A stretch of DNA of 64,000 bases, taken from NCBI GenBank assembly GCA_015680905.1, contig CM027377.1:56813501-56877500 (forward strand), read 5' to 3'. Made by a program: the position numbers and the translations under genes. The notes beneath the pieces are model-generated. The model worked only from the letters and a program-made list of their open reading frames with translations, was not told the origin of the DNA and ran no database searches. The DNA is from Coptis chinensis (taxonomy: Eukaryota; Streptophyta; Magnoliopsida; Ranunculales; Ranunculaceae). Below are positions 1 through 9,973 of this stretch, piece after piece. Position 1 is the first letter of the stretch; each line of letters begins with the position of its first letter.

Positions 1-239
1 AGAGTGAATGCAATCAGAGTTCGGTTTACAAATATTATCTATGAAGTTTTTGGCTTAAAATGTGTGGGTTTACGCACAAAAGGGTTTAGACCCGGTGCTT
101 TATTCAAATGTGCTTATAATGACGTAAAAAATAAAAATCTAGTGTTGACTCGAACTTCAAAACTATAACCTAAACCATCATCCTTTCTTTGACCCAAACC
201 CCTAAAAGTCAGCCGCCAGCTAAAGATGGAGGCAGGAGG
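1..239. other. left flank of the copia insertion, no gene seen
   Basis: No open reading frame or RNA gene is recognisable here. The last five bases, GGAGG (235-239), are one copy of the target-site duplication of the copia element that follows; the second copy is at 7113-7117. Confidence 0.6.
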
Positions 240-1507
240 TGATAGGGTTATATACTAAAAGCATTACTTTTGTATTAACTCTAATTCTTTATATTTTGAA
301 TGAGAATCATATGAGCAAATGTCATGCATATTATATATATAATTAGTTATATGCATGTGTCTAATACTTTATGTTATAGATGATATGGTGTGAACACACA
401 GAAGATCATATCATTAGTACCTTATAAAGTATAAGTAATCGTTCACAACCTAGATAGATTTGGACAAACCATTAGTACGGTTGTAGTATAATATGGTATT
501 AGTCTATCTTGACTATAGGATTACAATAGTACACTTTGTGTGTATTGAACAGGACCAAGTGAGGTTGTTTCTCTTTATACTGACTATATAAGAGAACAAA
601 CACCTCTGTTATTATCAATGTTTGTCTTCCTAATCCGGATATAATAACGGGCACTTACGTGCATTGTACATTGTTTTAAATCATCAATGAGTGAGATTCA
701 TTTGTGAATCAACAAACTCGATAGATTGGGTAATGACATTGTATGTAAGGTGTGTTGTTGATTATAGAAGGAATCTGTGTCCCGCAAGAAGTCAGGCTGA
801 TAATGTCCCCTTGAGGAGCTCAAAAGGATTGTCATGTAAACCCTGCAGGTGGATTTATTCCGACATGACAATAAGGTTGAGTGGTACAACTCAAGGACAT
901 AAGAAGTTGATTAATGTAGTTGTCAGTAACTTGACTTAATCAATGGGCATTCAATATCTTAAACACGAGGAGATCAACGAGCTAGCATATAATATGGAGC
1001 CCATAAACGCTGACACGTAATTTGGGATTAGGGCGGTAGTGCAACAATGACGTTTAGTGGAATAAGCCATTTGTTGACGGACTTAGGCCGTGTGTTCTGG
1101 GCGAACATGGGAAGCCCAAGCCCGTCAGGAGGCCCAACCCTAATTTCTCCTCATGGTCCCTGTTGTAGCCTATAAATAGAATCCCTTCTCTCCTAGCCGA
1201 AATTACTATTCACTCTAGATTGAAAAAAGAGGCAAGGAATGATAGATCCAAAATTGGATCTAGCTTTGTGAGAAAGAAGGGGGTTGGTAGATCGTTGCCT
1301 ATACAACATCCAATCTATTGAAAGGAATACAACAGAAGATCAATGGGTTGATTGTTGATTCGGATTCATAGCTATTGGATTCTCAGAGTTACCTTAGCCA
1401 ATTCAAAGGTATGTTTTCCTATCCAAAACCGTGAACCCCATTAATTCCGCTGCGCGAGGGTTTTCGTGGTTTGTAGAAATTTGTATTCTGAAATAACGGT
1501 TCCTACA
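240..1507 (+). repeat. 5' LTR of the copia element
   Basis: It starts TG and ends CA. It contains a TATAAATA box at 1171-1178, a likely start region for element transcription. It is nearly identical along its length to the 3' LTR at 5856-7112, with scattered substitutions and small indels, and more diverged from the solo LTR at 52811. Confidence 0.93.
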
Positions 1508-1508
1508 A

Positions 1509-1522
1509 TTGGTATCGGAGCA
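1509..1522 (+). other. primer binding site (tRNA-Met type)
   Basis: TTGGTATCGGAGCA lies two bases after the 5' LTR. Plant copia elements usually carry TGGTATCAGAGC here, complementary to the 3' end of initiator tRNA-Met; this copy has one A-to-G change. Confidence 0.85.
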
Positions 1523-3056
1523 TGTAGATTTGTTGGTAGATGTAGAACTGTTCTAACATGGTTTTGCTGGCATCTAGACCAACTGTTATGGTCAAAATGA
1601 TTTCTGGATAGAAATTGATCATTTTTATTTTATGAAAAATTGATCGGATTTACAGTTTTTGATTATCAATGGATGTAATTTAAATCACGGTATGTATCGT
1701 GTTATTGTTTTTTTATCATTGATGTAATCTATTGTAAAGATCAAGATTTGGATTGGTTGAAATCTGGATCTGAGTTTTTTCTCGTGGAGTGCGGGTCGCT
1801 TGGAAGTCACCTGGAAGTGGCGCCCGCCGCCTTATATCTGGCATATGGGGGAGGTGGTCGTGCCCTTTAAAGTAAAAGAGAGAAACTGGAAGTGAGCGCG
1901 CCACGCACCTTGGACAACAAAATGGAGGGTGGTCGCTGATGACGCTGCTGAAGTGATACCCACGCACTTTTATACAAGCACAAACAGAACGCCGGTCGCG
2001 CCCTTCATGGCAGAAAGAGAAATTTTTTTCTCAGTGAGATGAAATTTGTTTGCTGTTCGGGGGTCTATGCGGTGATTTCGTGAGGTTTCCAGTGAAGGAA
2101 ACAGGTCACGATTTTTATTAAAAAAAAAATCTGGGCGCTACCCCGAACCCCGCTGGACTTTGCGAAGGCAACTAAAAGAGTTCAGCGAACATGATGGAGC
2201 AATGAATATGGGCCATAACAGTTGGGAATTTGTTTTCCATTTTATTGTTCATATTTGCTTATTATATATGCATGTTTTTATTTGTGGATGTTTGCTAAAA
2301 ACTAAGCCCACATGAATAATAGATAACATGAACATAGACCTGACCAGTAAACAGAAAGATCCTCAGTTCTAAATAACTAAGTGGGAGCGGAAATTTAGTT
2401 TTGTATAAATTCCACGGTCTCCATTACTGGTTTGTTGGTGATGTAATTATACTTGCGCGTCGGTTTGAGTGCCTTCCTCCATATCGGATGAGTCTAATTA
2501 CGGATAACCATAACAAACTTCTAAAAGACAACTATATGAAGTTATTAATGTATGGATTCACTTCTCCATCTGAAGGGATTCATTACAAATAATGGACTAA
2601 GAAGTTGAGTAATAGTATACACTTAGATGCAAGTAATGGTATCCTTCCCATCAGAGTCACTGCTATTATTTGTAGGACCAAAGAAGGTCAGCATTTTAGT
2701 TTTACTTGTCTAGATGGCGTGTGTCCACTCTAACGAGTGGTGTGCTGTTAAGTTGATGAGAAGTAGAACTAATAGGAAAAACCTCTCTACACGAATGTAG
2801 TTATGGTAACGTCCACACTATCGTAGCTTACTACATCTCGGTGTGTAGGGTGCTAATGGGTTAATTAATTGATTTTTAAGTTAACTCCAAAAGTATTTCC
2901 ACGAATGTAGAATGGTAAACATCCTTACTATCGTGGCTTACTACTTCTCGGTGTGGAGGGTGCTGACGGATTGATTAATTAATTAATTTTTGTTATTAAC
3001 TCAAGAATTTTTTGCCCTACATAATAGTTATTTTATGTGATTCTCAGGTTTTCAAA
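1523..3056 (+). other. long untranslated leader of the copia element
   Basis: About 1.5 kb between the primer binding site and gag contains no convincing gene. Two related repeat units (about 2780-2851 and 2895-2972), each ending in a run like TCTCGGTGTGGAGGGTGCT, lie near its 3' end. Similar units recur inside the RNase H region at 5316-5468. Confidence 0.6.
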
Positions 3057-3890
3057 ATGGTTACTTTCAATCCACTAGCAACTATTCTGAAGGAAAACAA
3101 ACTTCTTGGCCCTAATTACATAGACTGGAAACGCAACTTGGATATCGTGTTGACTGCTGAAGAATACAAATTTGTACTCAATGAGGAATGCCCACCTAAG
3201 CCTGACGATATTGTTGGAGAAGAGGAGAAAGTAGCATATAAGAAGTGGAACAAGGCAGATGAGATATCACGGTGTTACATTCTGGTATCTATGTCAGGTG
3301 TGCTGCAACATCAGCATTAGGCCATGACCACGGCTTATGATATGATGCTCAATCTCAAGGAACTCTTCGGACACCAGAATAGGGCTGCTAGGCAAACTGC
3401 CATGAAAAACTTGATGACCACAACTATGGTCGAAGGGACTCCTGTAAGGGATCATATACTCAGGATGATGGCTTATCTGAATGAGTTGGATATCCTTGGA
3501 GCTAATATCGATGCGAAAACGCAGGTCGATATCATTCTCATGACGCTGCCTGAGAGGTTTGAACCGTTCCGCCTTAACTACAACATGAACAAAAGGTTGT
3601 ATTCTTTGGCAGAGCTTATGACAGAACTTCAGTCAGCTGAGAGTCTCTTTAAGCATAGTTATGTTCAGGTTTATGCTACTGAGAAGGTTTCTACTTCTAC
3701 GCCTAATGGCGGTATGAAGAAGAATAATGTTCAGAAGCATATGAACATGGCAAAGAAGGGCATGGGACCTTAAGGAGCTGTGAAAAAGCCTAGGGGCAAG
3801 TGCTACAAGTGCAAGCGGTCGGAGATGATTTGGAAGCGGATTGTCCTCTTCTCAACAAAGAGAATAATGGAGGTATGTCTTATGCACTAG
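3057..3890 (+). pseudogene. copia gag, broken
   Basis: The gag start is chosen at 3057 (MVTFNPLA). A stop codon at 3318-3320 splits the reading frame, which resumes at 3324 in the same frame and runs to a stop at 3771-3773. The second half has the UBN2-type capsid pattern, with the segment TLPERFEPF followed by a LAELMTEL helix. A CCHC knuckle begins after the second stop (GKCYKCK, near 3796) but loses its frame before the His and last Cys. The protein would coat element RNA in virus-like particles; this copy cannot make it whole. Confidence 0.85.
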
Positions 3891-3939
3891 TCATTTAACA
3901 TGTTTAGTGGTGTTATCTACCAGTACCTGGTATGTAGAT

Positions 3940-4300
3940 ACAGAAGCCACTAACCATGTCTGCATTTTATTGCAGAGGTTCCAGGAAACCAGAAAAGTTA
4001 GTGTTGGAGAGATTGCCTTATCTTTGAGGATGCTACCAAAGTAGTAGCTGTTGCAGTGGGAGATGTTTGTTTATCTTTTGGTTGAAATAAGACTATGGTG
4101 TTAAAGAATTGTCTTTATGTGCCTAATTTTAGAAAGAACTTGATTTTAGTTTCTATGTTAATTAAGGATGGATATTCTGTTTCTTTTAAATGACAAGATC
4201 GTCATTAAGAAAAATAAACATTTTATCTGTTCTGGTGCATTAGAAGGCAGTTTATACATCATTAATCTTATTCCACCCATAGTGCATTAAATTTTACCCT
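3940..4300 (+). pseudogene. copia protease / GAG-pre-integrase remnant
   Basis: Broken reading frames here resemble the region between gag and integrase: fragments like LKNCLYVPNF and ILVSMLIKDGY are typical of copia polyproteins just before the integrase zinc finger. Several stops and frame changes interrupt it. No HHCC finger or DDE integrase core follows, so integrase has been deleted between about 4300 and 4400. Confidence 0.65.
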
Positions 4301-4439
4301 AAGTAGTATTATTCTAGAAGTATTGAGAGGAGAGACATTAAACTCCTTCAGTACCAATTGTACAAAAATAGGAACCACAACGTGTCACCAATGACGTACA
4401 AGAACAAGAGGTGCTTCATTGTAGTGGGAGGGAGACAAC

Positions 4440-5368
4440 CTGATAGGTGGATTGGTTTGGGAATGTCTTTAGACATAACCACTGATAACCAAGATCCTGA
4501 TCCCTAGACCTACAATGAAGCACTCAAAGATAGAGATGTAATATCTTAGCAAAAGGCAATGAATTCTGAGATGGAATCTATGGATTCTAATCAGATCTGG
4601 GAGCTTGTAGAGCCACCCAATGGTATAAAATCCATTGGATGCAAGTGGGTCTATAAAATGGATGTCAAGACAGCTTTCCTTAATGGAAGTCTTGAGGAAA
4701 CCATCTATATGGAGCAACCAGAAGGATTCATTGAAAAAGGTCAAGAGCATCTTGTTTTGTACAAGAAATTTGATATAAACATAGTGGTAATTCTTGTGCT
4801 TTATGTGGATGACATCTTACTCATTGGAAATAATATGAAAGTGTTGTCAGACATAAGGGTATGGTTATCAAATCAATTTGATATGAAGGACTTGGGAGAA
4901 GTGGGTCATGTCCTTGGGATCAAAATTATAAGAGATCACAAGAAAAGGATGTTGTGCTTATCTCAAGTTACCTATATTGATACTGTGTTGACTCGTTCTA
5001 ACATGCAAAACTCCAAGAAAGGTTTCTTGCCTTTCAGGCATGGAGTTCCTTTATCAAAGGATGTGTGTCCCAAGACACCAAAAGAGATAGATGACATGAA
5101 AGCGGTTCCTTATGCTTCGGCTGTAGGAAGCTTAATGTATGACATGCTATGCACGAGGCTAGACATTTGCTTTACCGTTGGCGTGGTTAGCAGATATCAG
5201 AAGAACCCAGGGCAAGGGCACTGGACTACGGTAAAACATATACTGAAGTACCTGAAAAGGACTAAGGATTATATGTTAGTATACCATGCAGATAGTTTGG
5301 TTCCCTTAGGGTATACAGTCCACACTATCGTGAACTCCAAAAGTATTTTCACAAATGTAGAATGGTAA
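4440..5368 (+). pseudogene. copia reverse transcriptase with internal deletion
   Basis: The reading frame opens at 4559 and carries conserved copia RT blocks: NQIWELVEPP, GCKWVYK, then DVKTAFLNG, YMEQPEGF, and the catalytic motif LYVDDILLIG near 4799-4828. The join WVYK-MDVKTAFLNG skips a stretch of the fingers domain, and a second join (LVLYKK-FDINIV) skips the segment before YVDD, so the enzyme is not functional although the catalytic Asp pair remains. Only a weak match to the usual upstream sequence is seen at 4440-4558. The frame ends when it runs into the repeat cluster at 5316. Confidence 0.88.
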
Positions 5369-5468
5369 ACGTCCACACTATCGTGAACTCCAAAAGTATT
5401 TCCACAAATGTAGAATGGTAAACGTCCACACTATCGTGGCTTACTACTTCTTGGTATGGAGGGTGATG
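5316..5468 (+). repeat. tandem repeat cluster inserted in copia RNase H
   Basis: Two full and one partial copies of a unit containing GTCCACACTATCGTG and CCACAAATGTAGAATGGTAAA stand here head to tail. They interrupt the RNase H coding sequence between a GYT codon run and the resumed sequence GSDRDKSKSTS. Related units occur in the leader at 2780-2972. Confidence 0.8.
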
Positions 5469-5660
5469 AAGGGTCAGATAGGGACAAGAGTAAGTCTACC
5501 TCAAGTTGTGTGTTTACCTTGTGAGGTGGAGCCATAGTATGGAGGAGTGTCAAGCAGAAATACTTGTCTGACTCCACCATGGAAGCTGACTATGTGGCAG
5601 CCACTGAGGCAGCCAAAGAATCAGTTTTGGGTCTCGAACTTCTTATAAGCAAGTAAACAT
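5469..5660 (+). pseudogene. copia RNase H, 3' part
   Basis: After the repeat cluster the frame resumes with copia RNase H features, including DRDKSKSTS, a GGAIVWRS segment and STMEADYVAATEAAKE, which contains the conserved active-site region. A stop falls in the TL-GGA segment. The enzyme would degrade RNA in the RNA-DNA hybrid during reverse transcription. Confidence 0.8.
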
Positions 5661-5791
5661 ATTGAGCACAAGTACCACCTAGAAAAGAGGAGATGTTTAT
5701 GTTACCAAGATAGCATCAAACGATAACCTAGCTGACCACTTGACAGGCATGTTGAGGGGATGGGAATCAGATGCTTGGCAGCATAACTTTA

Positions 5792-5855
5792 AGTATAAGT
5801 GGGAGATTTGTTAGTAGTATACTAAAAAACAATGATTTGAGTATAAGTGGGAGAT
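5792..5855 (+). other. duplicated polypurine tract
   Basis: AGTATAAGTGGGAGATT occurs twice (ending near 5808 and 5856), separated by about 47 bases. The bases after the first copy, TGTTAGTAGTATACTAAAA, resemble the LTR start, so the first copy may mark a relic of an older LTR edge. The second copy directly abuts the 3' LTR and is the functional tract. Confidence 0.7.
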
Positions 5856-7112
5856 TGATAGGGTTATATACTAAAAGCATTACTTTTGTATTAACTCTAA
5901 TTCTTTATATTTTGAATGAGAATCATATGGGCAAATGTTATGCATATTATATATGTTATTAGTTATATGCATGTGTCTATTACTTTATGTTGTAGATGAT
6001 ATGGTGTGAACACACAAAAGATCATATCATCAATACCTTATAAAGTATAAGTAATCGTTCACAACCTAGATAGATTTGGACAAACCATTGGTACAGTTGT
6101 AGTATAATCTAGTATTAGTCTATCTTGACTATATAATTACACTAGTACACTTTGTGTGTATTGAACAGGACCAAGTGAGGTTGTTTCTCTTTATACTGAC
6201 TATATAAGAGAACAAACACCTCTGTTATTATAGATGCTTGTCCTCTTAATCCGGGTATAATAATGGACACTTACGTGTATTGTACATTGCTTTAAATCAT
6301 CAATGAGTGAGATTCATTTGTGAATCAACAAACTCGATGGATTGGGTAATGACATTGTATGTAAGGTGTGTTGTTGATTATAGAAGGAATCCGTGTCCCG
6401 CAAGAAGTCAGGCTGATAATGTCCCCTTGAGGAGTTCAAAAGGATTGTCATGTAAACCCTGCAGGTGGATTTATTCCGACATGACAATGAGGTTGAGTCT
6501 TCAAGGACATAAGAAGTTGATTAATGTAGTTGTCAGTAACTTGACTTAATCAACGGGCATTCGATATCTTAAACACGGGGAGATCAACGAACATATAATA
6601 TGTAGCCCATAAACACTGACACGTAATTTGGGATTAGGGCGGTAGTGCAACAATGACTTTTAGTGGAATAAGTCATTTGTTGACGGACTTGGGCTGTGTG
6701 TTCTGGGCGAACATGGGAAGCCCAAGTCCGTCAGGAGGCCCAACCCTAATTTCTCCTCATGGTCCCTGTTGTAGCCTATAAATAGAATCCCTTCTCTCCT
6801 GGTCGAAATTACTATTCACTCTAGATTGAAAAGAGAGGCAAGGAAAGATAGATCCAAAATTGGATCTAGCTTTGTGAGAAAGAAGGGGGTTGGTAGATCG
6901 TTGCCCACACAGCGTCCAATCTATTGAAAAGAATACAACAGAAGATCAAGGGGTTGATTGTTGATTTGGATTCATAGCTATTGGATTCTCAGAGTTACCT
7001 TAGCCGATTCAAAGGTATGTTTTCCTATCCAGAACCGTGAACCCCATTAATTCCGCTGTGCGTGGTTTTCGCAGTTTGTAGAAATTTGCATTCTAAAATA
7101 ACGATTCCTACA
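5856..7112 (+). repeat. 3' LTR of the copia element
   Basis: It starts TGATAGGG and ends CCTACA, with a TATAAATA box at 6777-6784. It lacks nine bases present in the 5' LTR (in the segment around 6497). Target duplication GGAGG follows at 7113-7117. Confidence 0.93.
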
Positions 7113-7481
7113 GGAGGATGGGAGTTGATATTCACCACCACATAGAGGGAATGAGGGAGAGGGACGGACTGGAGCAAATATAGTACTATAGCGTCTCTGG
7201 GTCGGTGTTTTTTCCCCTTTTGCTACTTTTTTTTCCCTGTTATTCTTCTCTTGGTCATGGGGGCATAATACTTGGCGATGCGCGTACAGAACCTAAAAGT
7301 GTAGGTATCAAACTGGAACACCTTAAAATGGAAGTAGTGAATCTGGTAACACTGATCTGAATCTTACAGTAAATTAAGAGTACACTACGAATAAAGGTAT
7401 ACATACACATCACCAAACGCTAAGTAGTGTACCACAATATACCCATTTTTTTTTATCGGTGTCCAGAAAAAACGATGAATG
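7113..7481. other. right flank of the copia insertion, nothing recognised
   Basis: This is the continuation of the pre-insertion locus. No gene, RNA or further repeat is evident. Confidence 0.5.
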
Positions 7482-8227
7482 TTATGTGAGCCTATTTTCA
7501 AAATGAGATAGAGCACTTTCTGCTGATATACGCAAGCTTTCGTCTTCACATAATGAATTCTCCAGTAAGGAATACAACATAGGCAGGTGTAAAGCAATGA
7601 GTTCCACACTTCCATGGCATGTCATGTTCTGCAAATGAAGAGACACACAACAATACATTAAAATCCATATCCAAACCAAAAAAAAAATCAATATCAAACT
7701 ATTGGTAAACCATTATTTCAAAATATTTCCAATCAAGTTGCACATAACCACTGCCCATTATCAAGATAAAATATCAAACAATTACCCGGTTCATAGAATT
7801 GAAGACGACTACTATTCATTCGAGCATTCTTGTGTTGTGTAAGCTAGATGTGGGGAAAAAAACTAATAAGAAAGAAGGGAGAAGAGACAAAATGAGAGAA
7901 AGAAAGCATGACTGGAATTGTGGAAGATTGAGAAGAAGTTATCGAAAGAGAAAGGGGGAAGGTTGAGAAGAATTGAGTAAAACAACCACTGGAAATGATA
8001 CAAAATCCATCAAACGACTAACCAAACCTACTGGAAATGGCACTCGTGTAGCATATTTGTTCGAGTATATTAAATGTAAGATTGGTCTATGGTCTACCAA
8101 TGAATATTAAAGGAATACATCTACAAAAAGAGATACTAACCTTAGATGATTTGAGTATGGAACTTGATTTCCATAACCATGTTTTGAGGTTTCGATTCAC
8201 AATGGGGAAGGACTCTGCAACGTGTTC
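7482..8227 (-). pseudogene. two consecutive exons of an unrecognised gene (C-terminal relic)
   Basis: On the minus strand an exon at 8141-8227 (acceptor GTATCAG, donor GTTAG, 29 codons) is followed after a 513 bp intron by a terminal exon at 7482-7628 (acceptor CATTTGCAG, stop at 7482-7484). Both are open in phase 0 and join in frame. The encoded tail is helical, with segments ESFPIVNRNLKTWLWK and ENSLCEDESLRISAE, which looks like the end of an armadillo/HEAT-type protein, but I cannot assign a family. No upstream exons are visible before the MITE at 8573 and the CT-rich sequence beyond, so it is either a relic or the tail of a gene whose other exons I failed to see. Confidence 0.4.
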
Positions 8228-8572
8228 CTGATACAATATTTAACTTACCCCGTCTACTCAGCTTCATTTCAAGTATATCATATTAACATAGACGCAAGAG
8301 TTTGTATAAATCCCTTATATTAATTCACCTCCTCCATGGCGTGTGCCGGAGTATGGATACAAAGAGATTGCAGAGTGAGTGAACAAAAATAGTTGGGAGT
8401 GAAAAGAATGGTTGGGGAGTGGGGAGATTATGGGTCTAGGGCAGGGCAAAAAGAAAATAATATTTGGTTCCATCTTTTCGTATTCTCTCCCTAGACTTTT
8501 CATTTTCTTCTTAATGTATTTTCATTTTCTTCTTAACATGTAATTAAATTGCCCAATTATTGATAGTTAAAT

Positions 8573-9105
8573 TAGGGGTGGAACTCAGGCGGATTGGGTT
8601 GGGTTGAGGCATAACCCGAGCCCAGACCGAGTTTCAAATGCTTCAACCCGAGCCCGGGACCAAGCCCTAGTCGGTCTTTAAATTTTCATCCCAAGCCTTA
8701 GCAGGTTGGGTCGGGTTAGGTCGGGTTGGTCAAATTCTATGGGTTTTTTTTTTTGGAATTATGAGATAAAAAAACACTAAAATTAAAATCTTCTAATGAA
8801 ATCAAAGAGATTTGATTGTTTGAAAGAGAAACTAACCTTGTTGATTATATTATTCTCTCTAAAATATAGATTCTCAATCTTATTTTTTACAAAAATAGAA
8901 TGATTGAAAGATATACGTACATATACACACGGGCTCGGATTTTTCGATTTTTTTATATTCTAACCCGAGCCCAATCCAAAATCGAGTCGGATTTTGATTT
9001 TACAAAACCAAGCCCAGACCATGGATCTGACATGTTAGCCCAGGACCAACAAAAGTCAGATTTTAATCTATCGGGCTTGGACTAACCCGACCCAAGGGAC
9101 CCCTA
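8573..9105. mobile_element. hAT-like MITE, 533 bp
   Basis: The ends are TAGGGGTGG and GGGACCCCTA, an imperfect terminal inverted repeat. The flanking 8-mers AGTTAAAT (8565-8572) and AATTAAAT (9106-9113) match in seven of eight positions, as expected for an old hAT target duplication. The interior is rich in GGGTTGGGTTG and CCCGAGCCCA-type repeats. No transposase is present. Confidence 0.75.
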
Positions 9106-9113
9106 AATTAAAT

Positions 9114-9973
9114 GCCATTTATGGTGGAGGCACCATTTAAAATGGCATGAAATTGGTTTTTTAATATATCGCCACATGAAAAGACCGATTATTCCTGTTC
9201 AAAAGTGTTAAACAATCTTTTAATTGAAAAACAATATCGGTACTGAGAATTTACAAAAGCATAAAAAGACTAAGTAGTCTTTATTAATAAATATCTGGGC
9301 ATTTGATTTAATTATTCATCTAGGAGTACTATGTTTAAGAAAAATATCCGAATGAAGTTACGGTTAGTTATAGGAGATACTACTAGTAGATATATATATA
9401 GTAGAGATATATAGATATAGATATACAGATTGATATATTCAAGTGAGCGGAGCGAACGATCTTGGCAGAAGGGGGGGTTATGCGGACAAAAACCAAGTTG
9501 GTTGGTTTCTGTCTGTCTGTCTGTCCTCATCTCTTCTGTTCTTTCTCTTTGTCCCTCTTCCTCTCCCTCTCCACCCACTCTAAATCTCCACTCCTCCCTC
9601 TCCCTCTCCGCTCATGCCCCCACTGCTTAGCAGTATACTATTATTAGATTTGGACTTGGGAGAGGGCAACAAAATTTAGTCCATATGAAGTGTTTACTCG
9701 TGGTAAATTTTGGTTGTAAAAAAGGTAAACAAAATTTCGAAATATCGTAATATTTAACGGCATAAAGAGTTCAACAACCCGACCCACACGTATGAAGAGA
9801 TGTTCCCTTTGATCGATCTCTAAAATAATAATTTCTCACCCGACTCTTTTTCAGTTTTCTCTCTTGCTTGGAAGTTGGAACAGAGTCAGAGAGCGATATA
9901 GAGAGTCAGAGAGAGATCTAATAATAATAATAAGCTCTCTCGCTCGCTCTTACTACTAGATCTATTCAGAGAG
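9114..9973. promoter_or_regulatory. upstream region and probable 5' UTR of AP2M
   Basis: There is no coding sequence. A pyrimidine-rich stretch at 9505-9610 and GA/CT repeats with ATAATAATAATAA at 9885-9960 precede the AP2M start codon; CT-rich leaders are common in plant 5' UTRs. A transcription start cannot be placed. Confidence 0.4.

Larger units (their letters stand above)
240..7112 (+). mobile_element. Ty1/copia LTR retrotransposon, complete ends, internally deleted
   Basis: Two long terminal repeats beginning TGATAGGG and ending CCTACA bound this element, and it is flanked by a perfect 5 bp target duplication, GGAGG (235-239 and 7113-7117). A primer binding site related to the initiator tRNA-Met type follows the 5' LTR, and a purine-rich tract precedes the 3' LTR. 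The order gag, RT, RNase H with the YVDD motif identifies the copia superfamily. Gag is broken, almost all of integrase is missing, and reverse transcriptase has an internal deletion, so it could not move by itself. A solo LTR of the same family lies at 52811-54019, so the family has been active at two sites in this window. Confidence 0.95.

Noticed and set aside
691-939. Open frame of 82 codons in the LTR, also at 6307
   Set aside because: It is repeated in both LTRs and disrupted in the solo LTR; LTR sequence rather than a gene.
5316-5468. Possible CRISPR-like or short regulatory array
   Set aside because: Units are tandem and contiguous without unique spacers, and the context is a plant retrotransposon.
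9312-9647. Overlapping open frames on both strands rich in Ser, Leu, Glu and Arg
   Set aside because: They are products of CT/GA-rich low-complexity sequence upstream of AP2M, with no family features.
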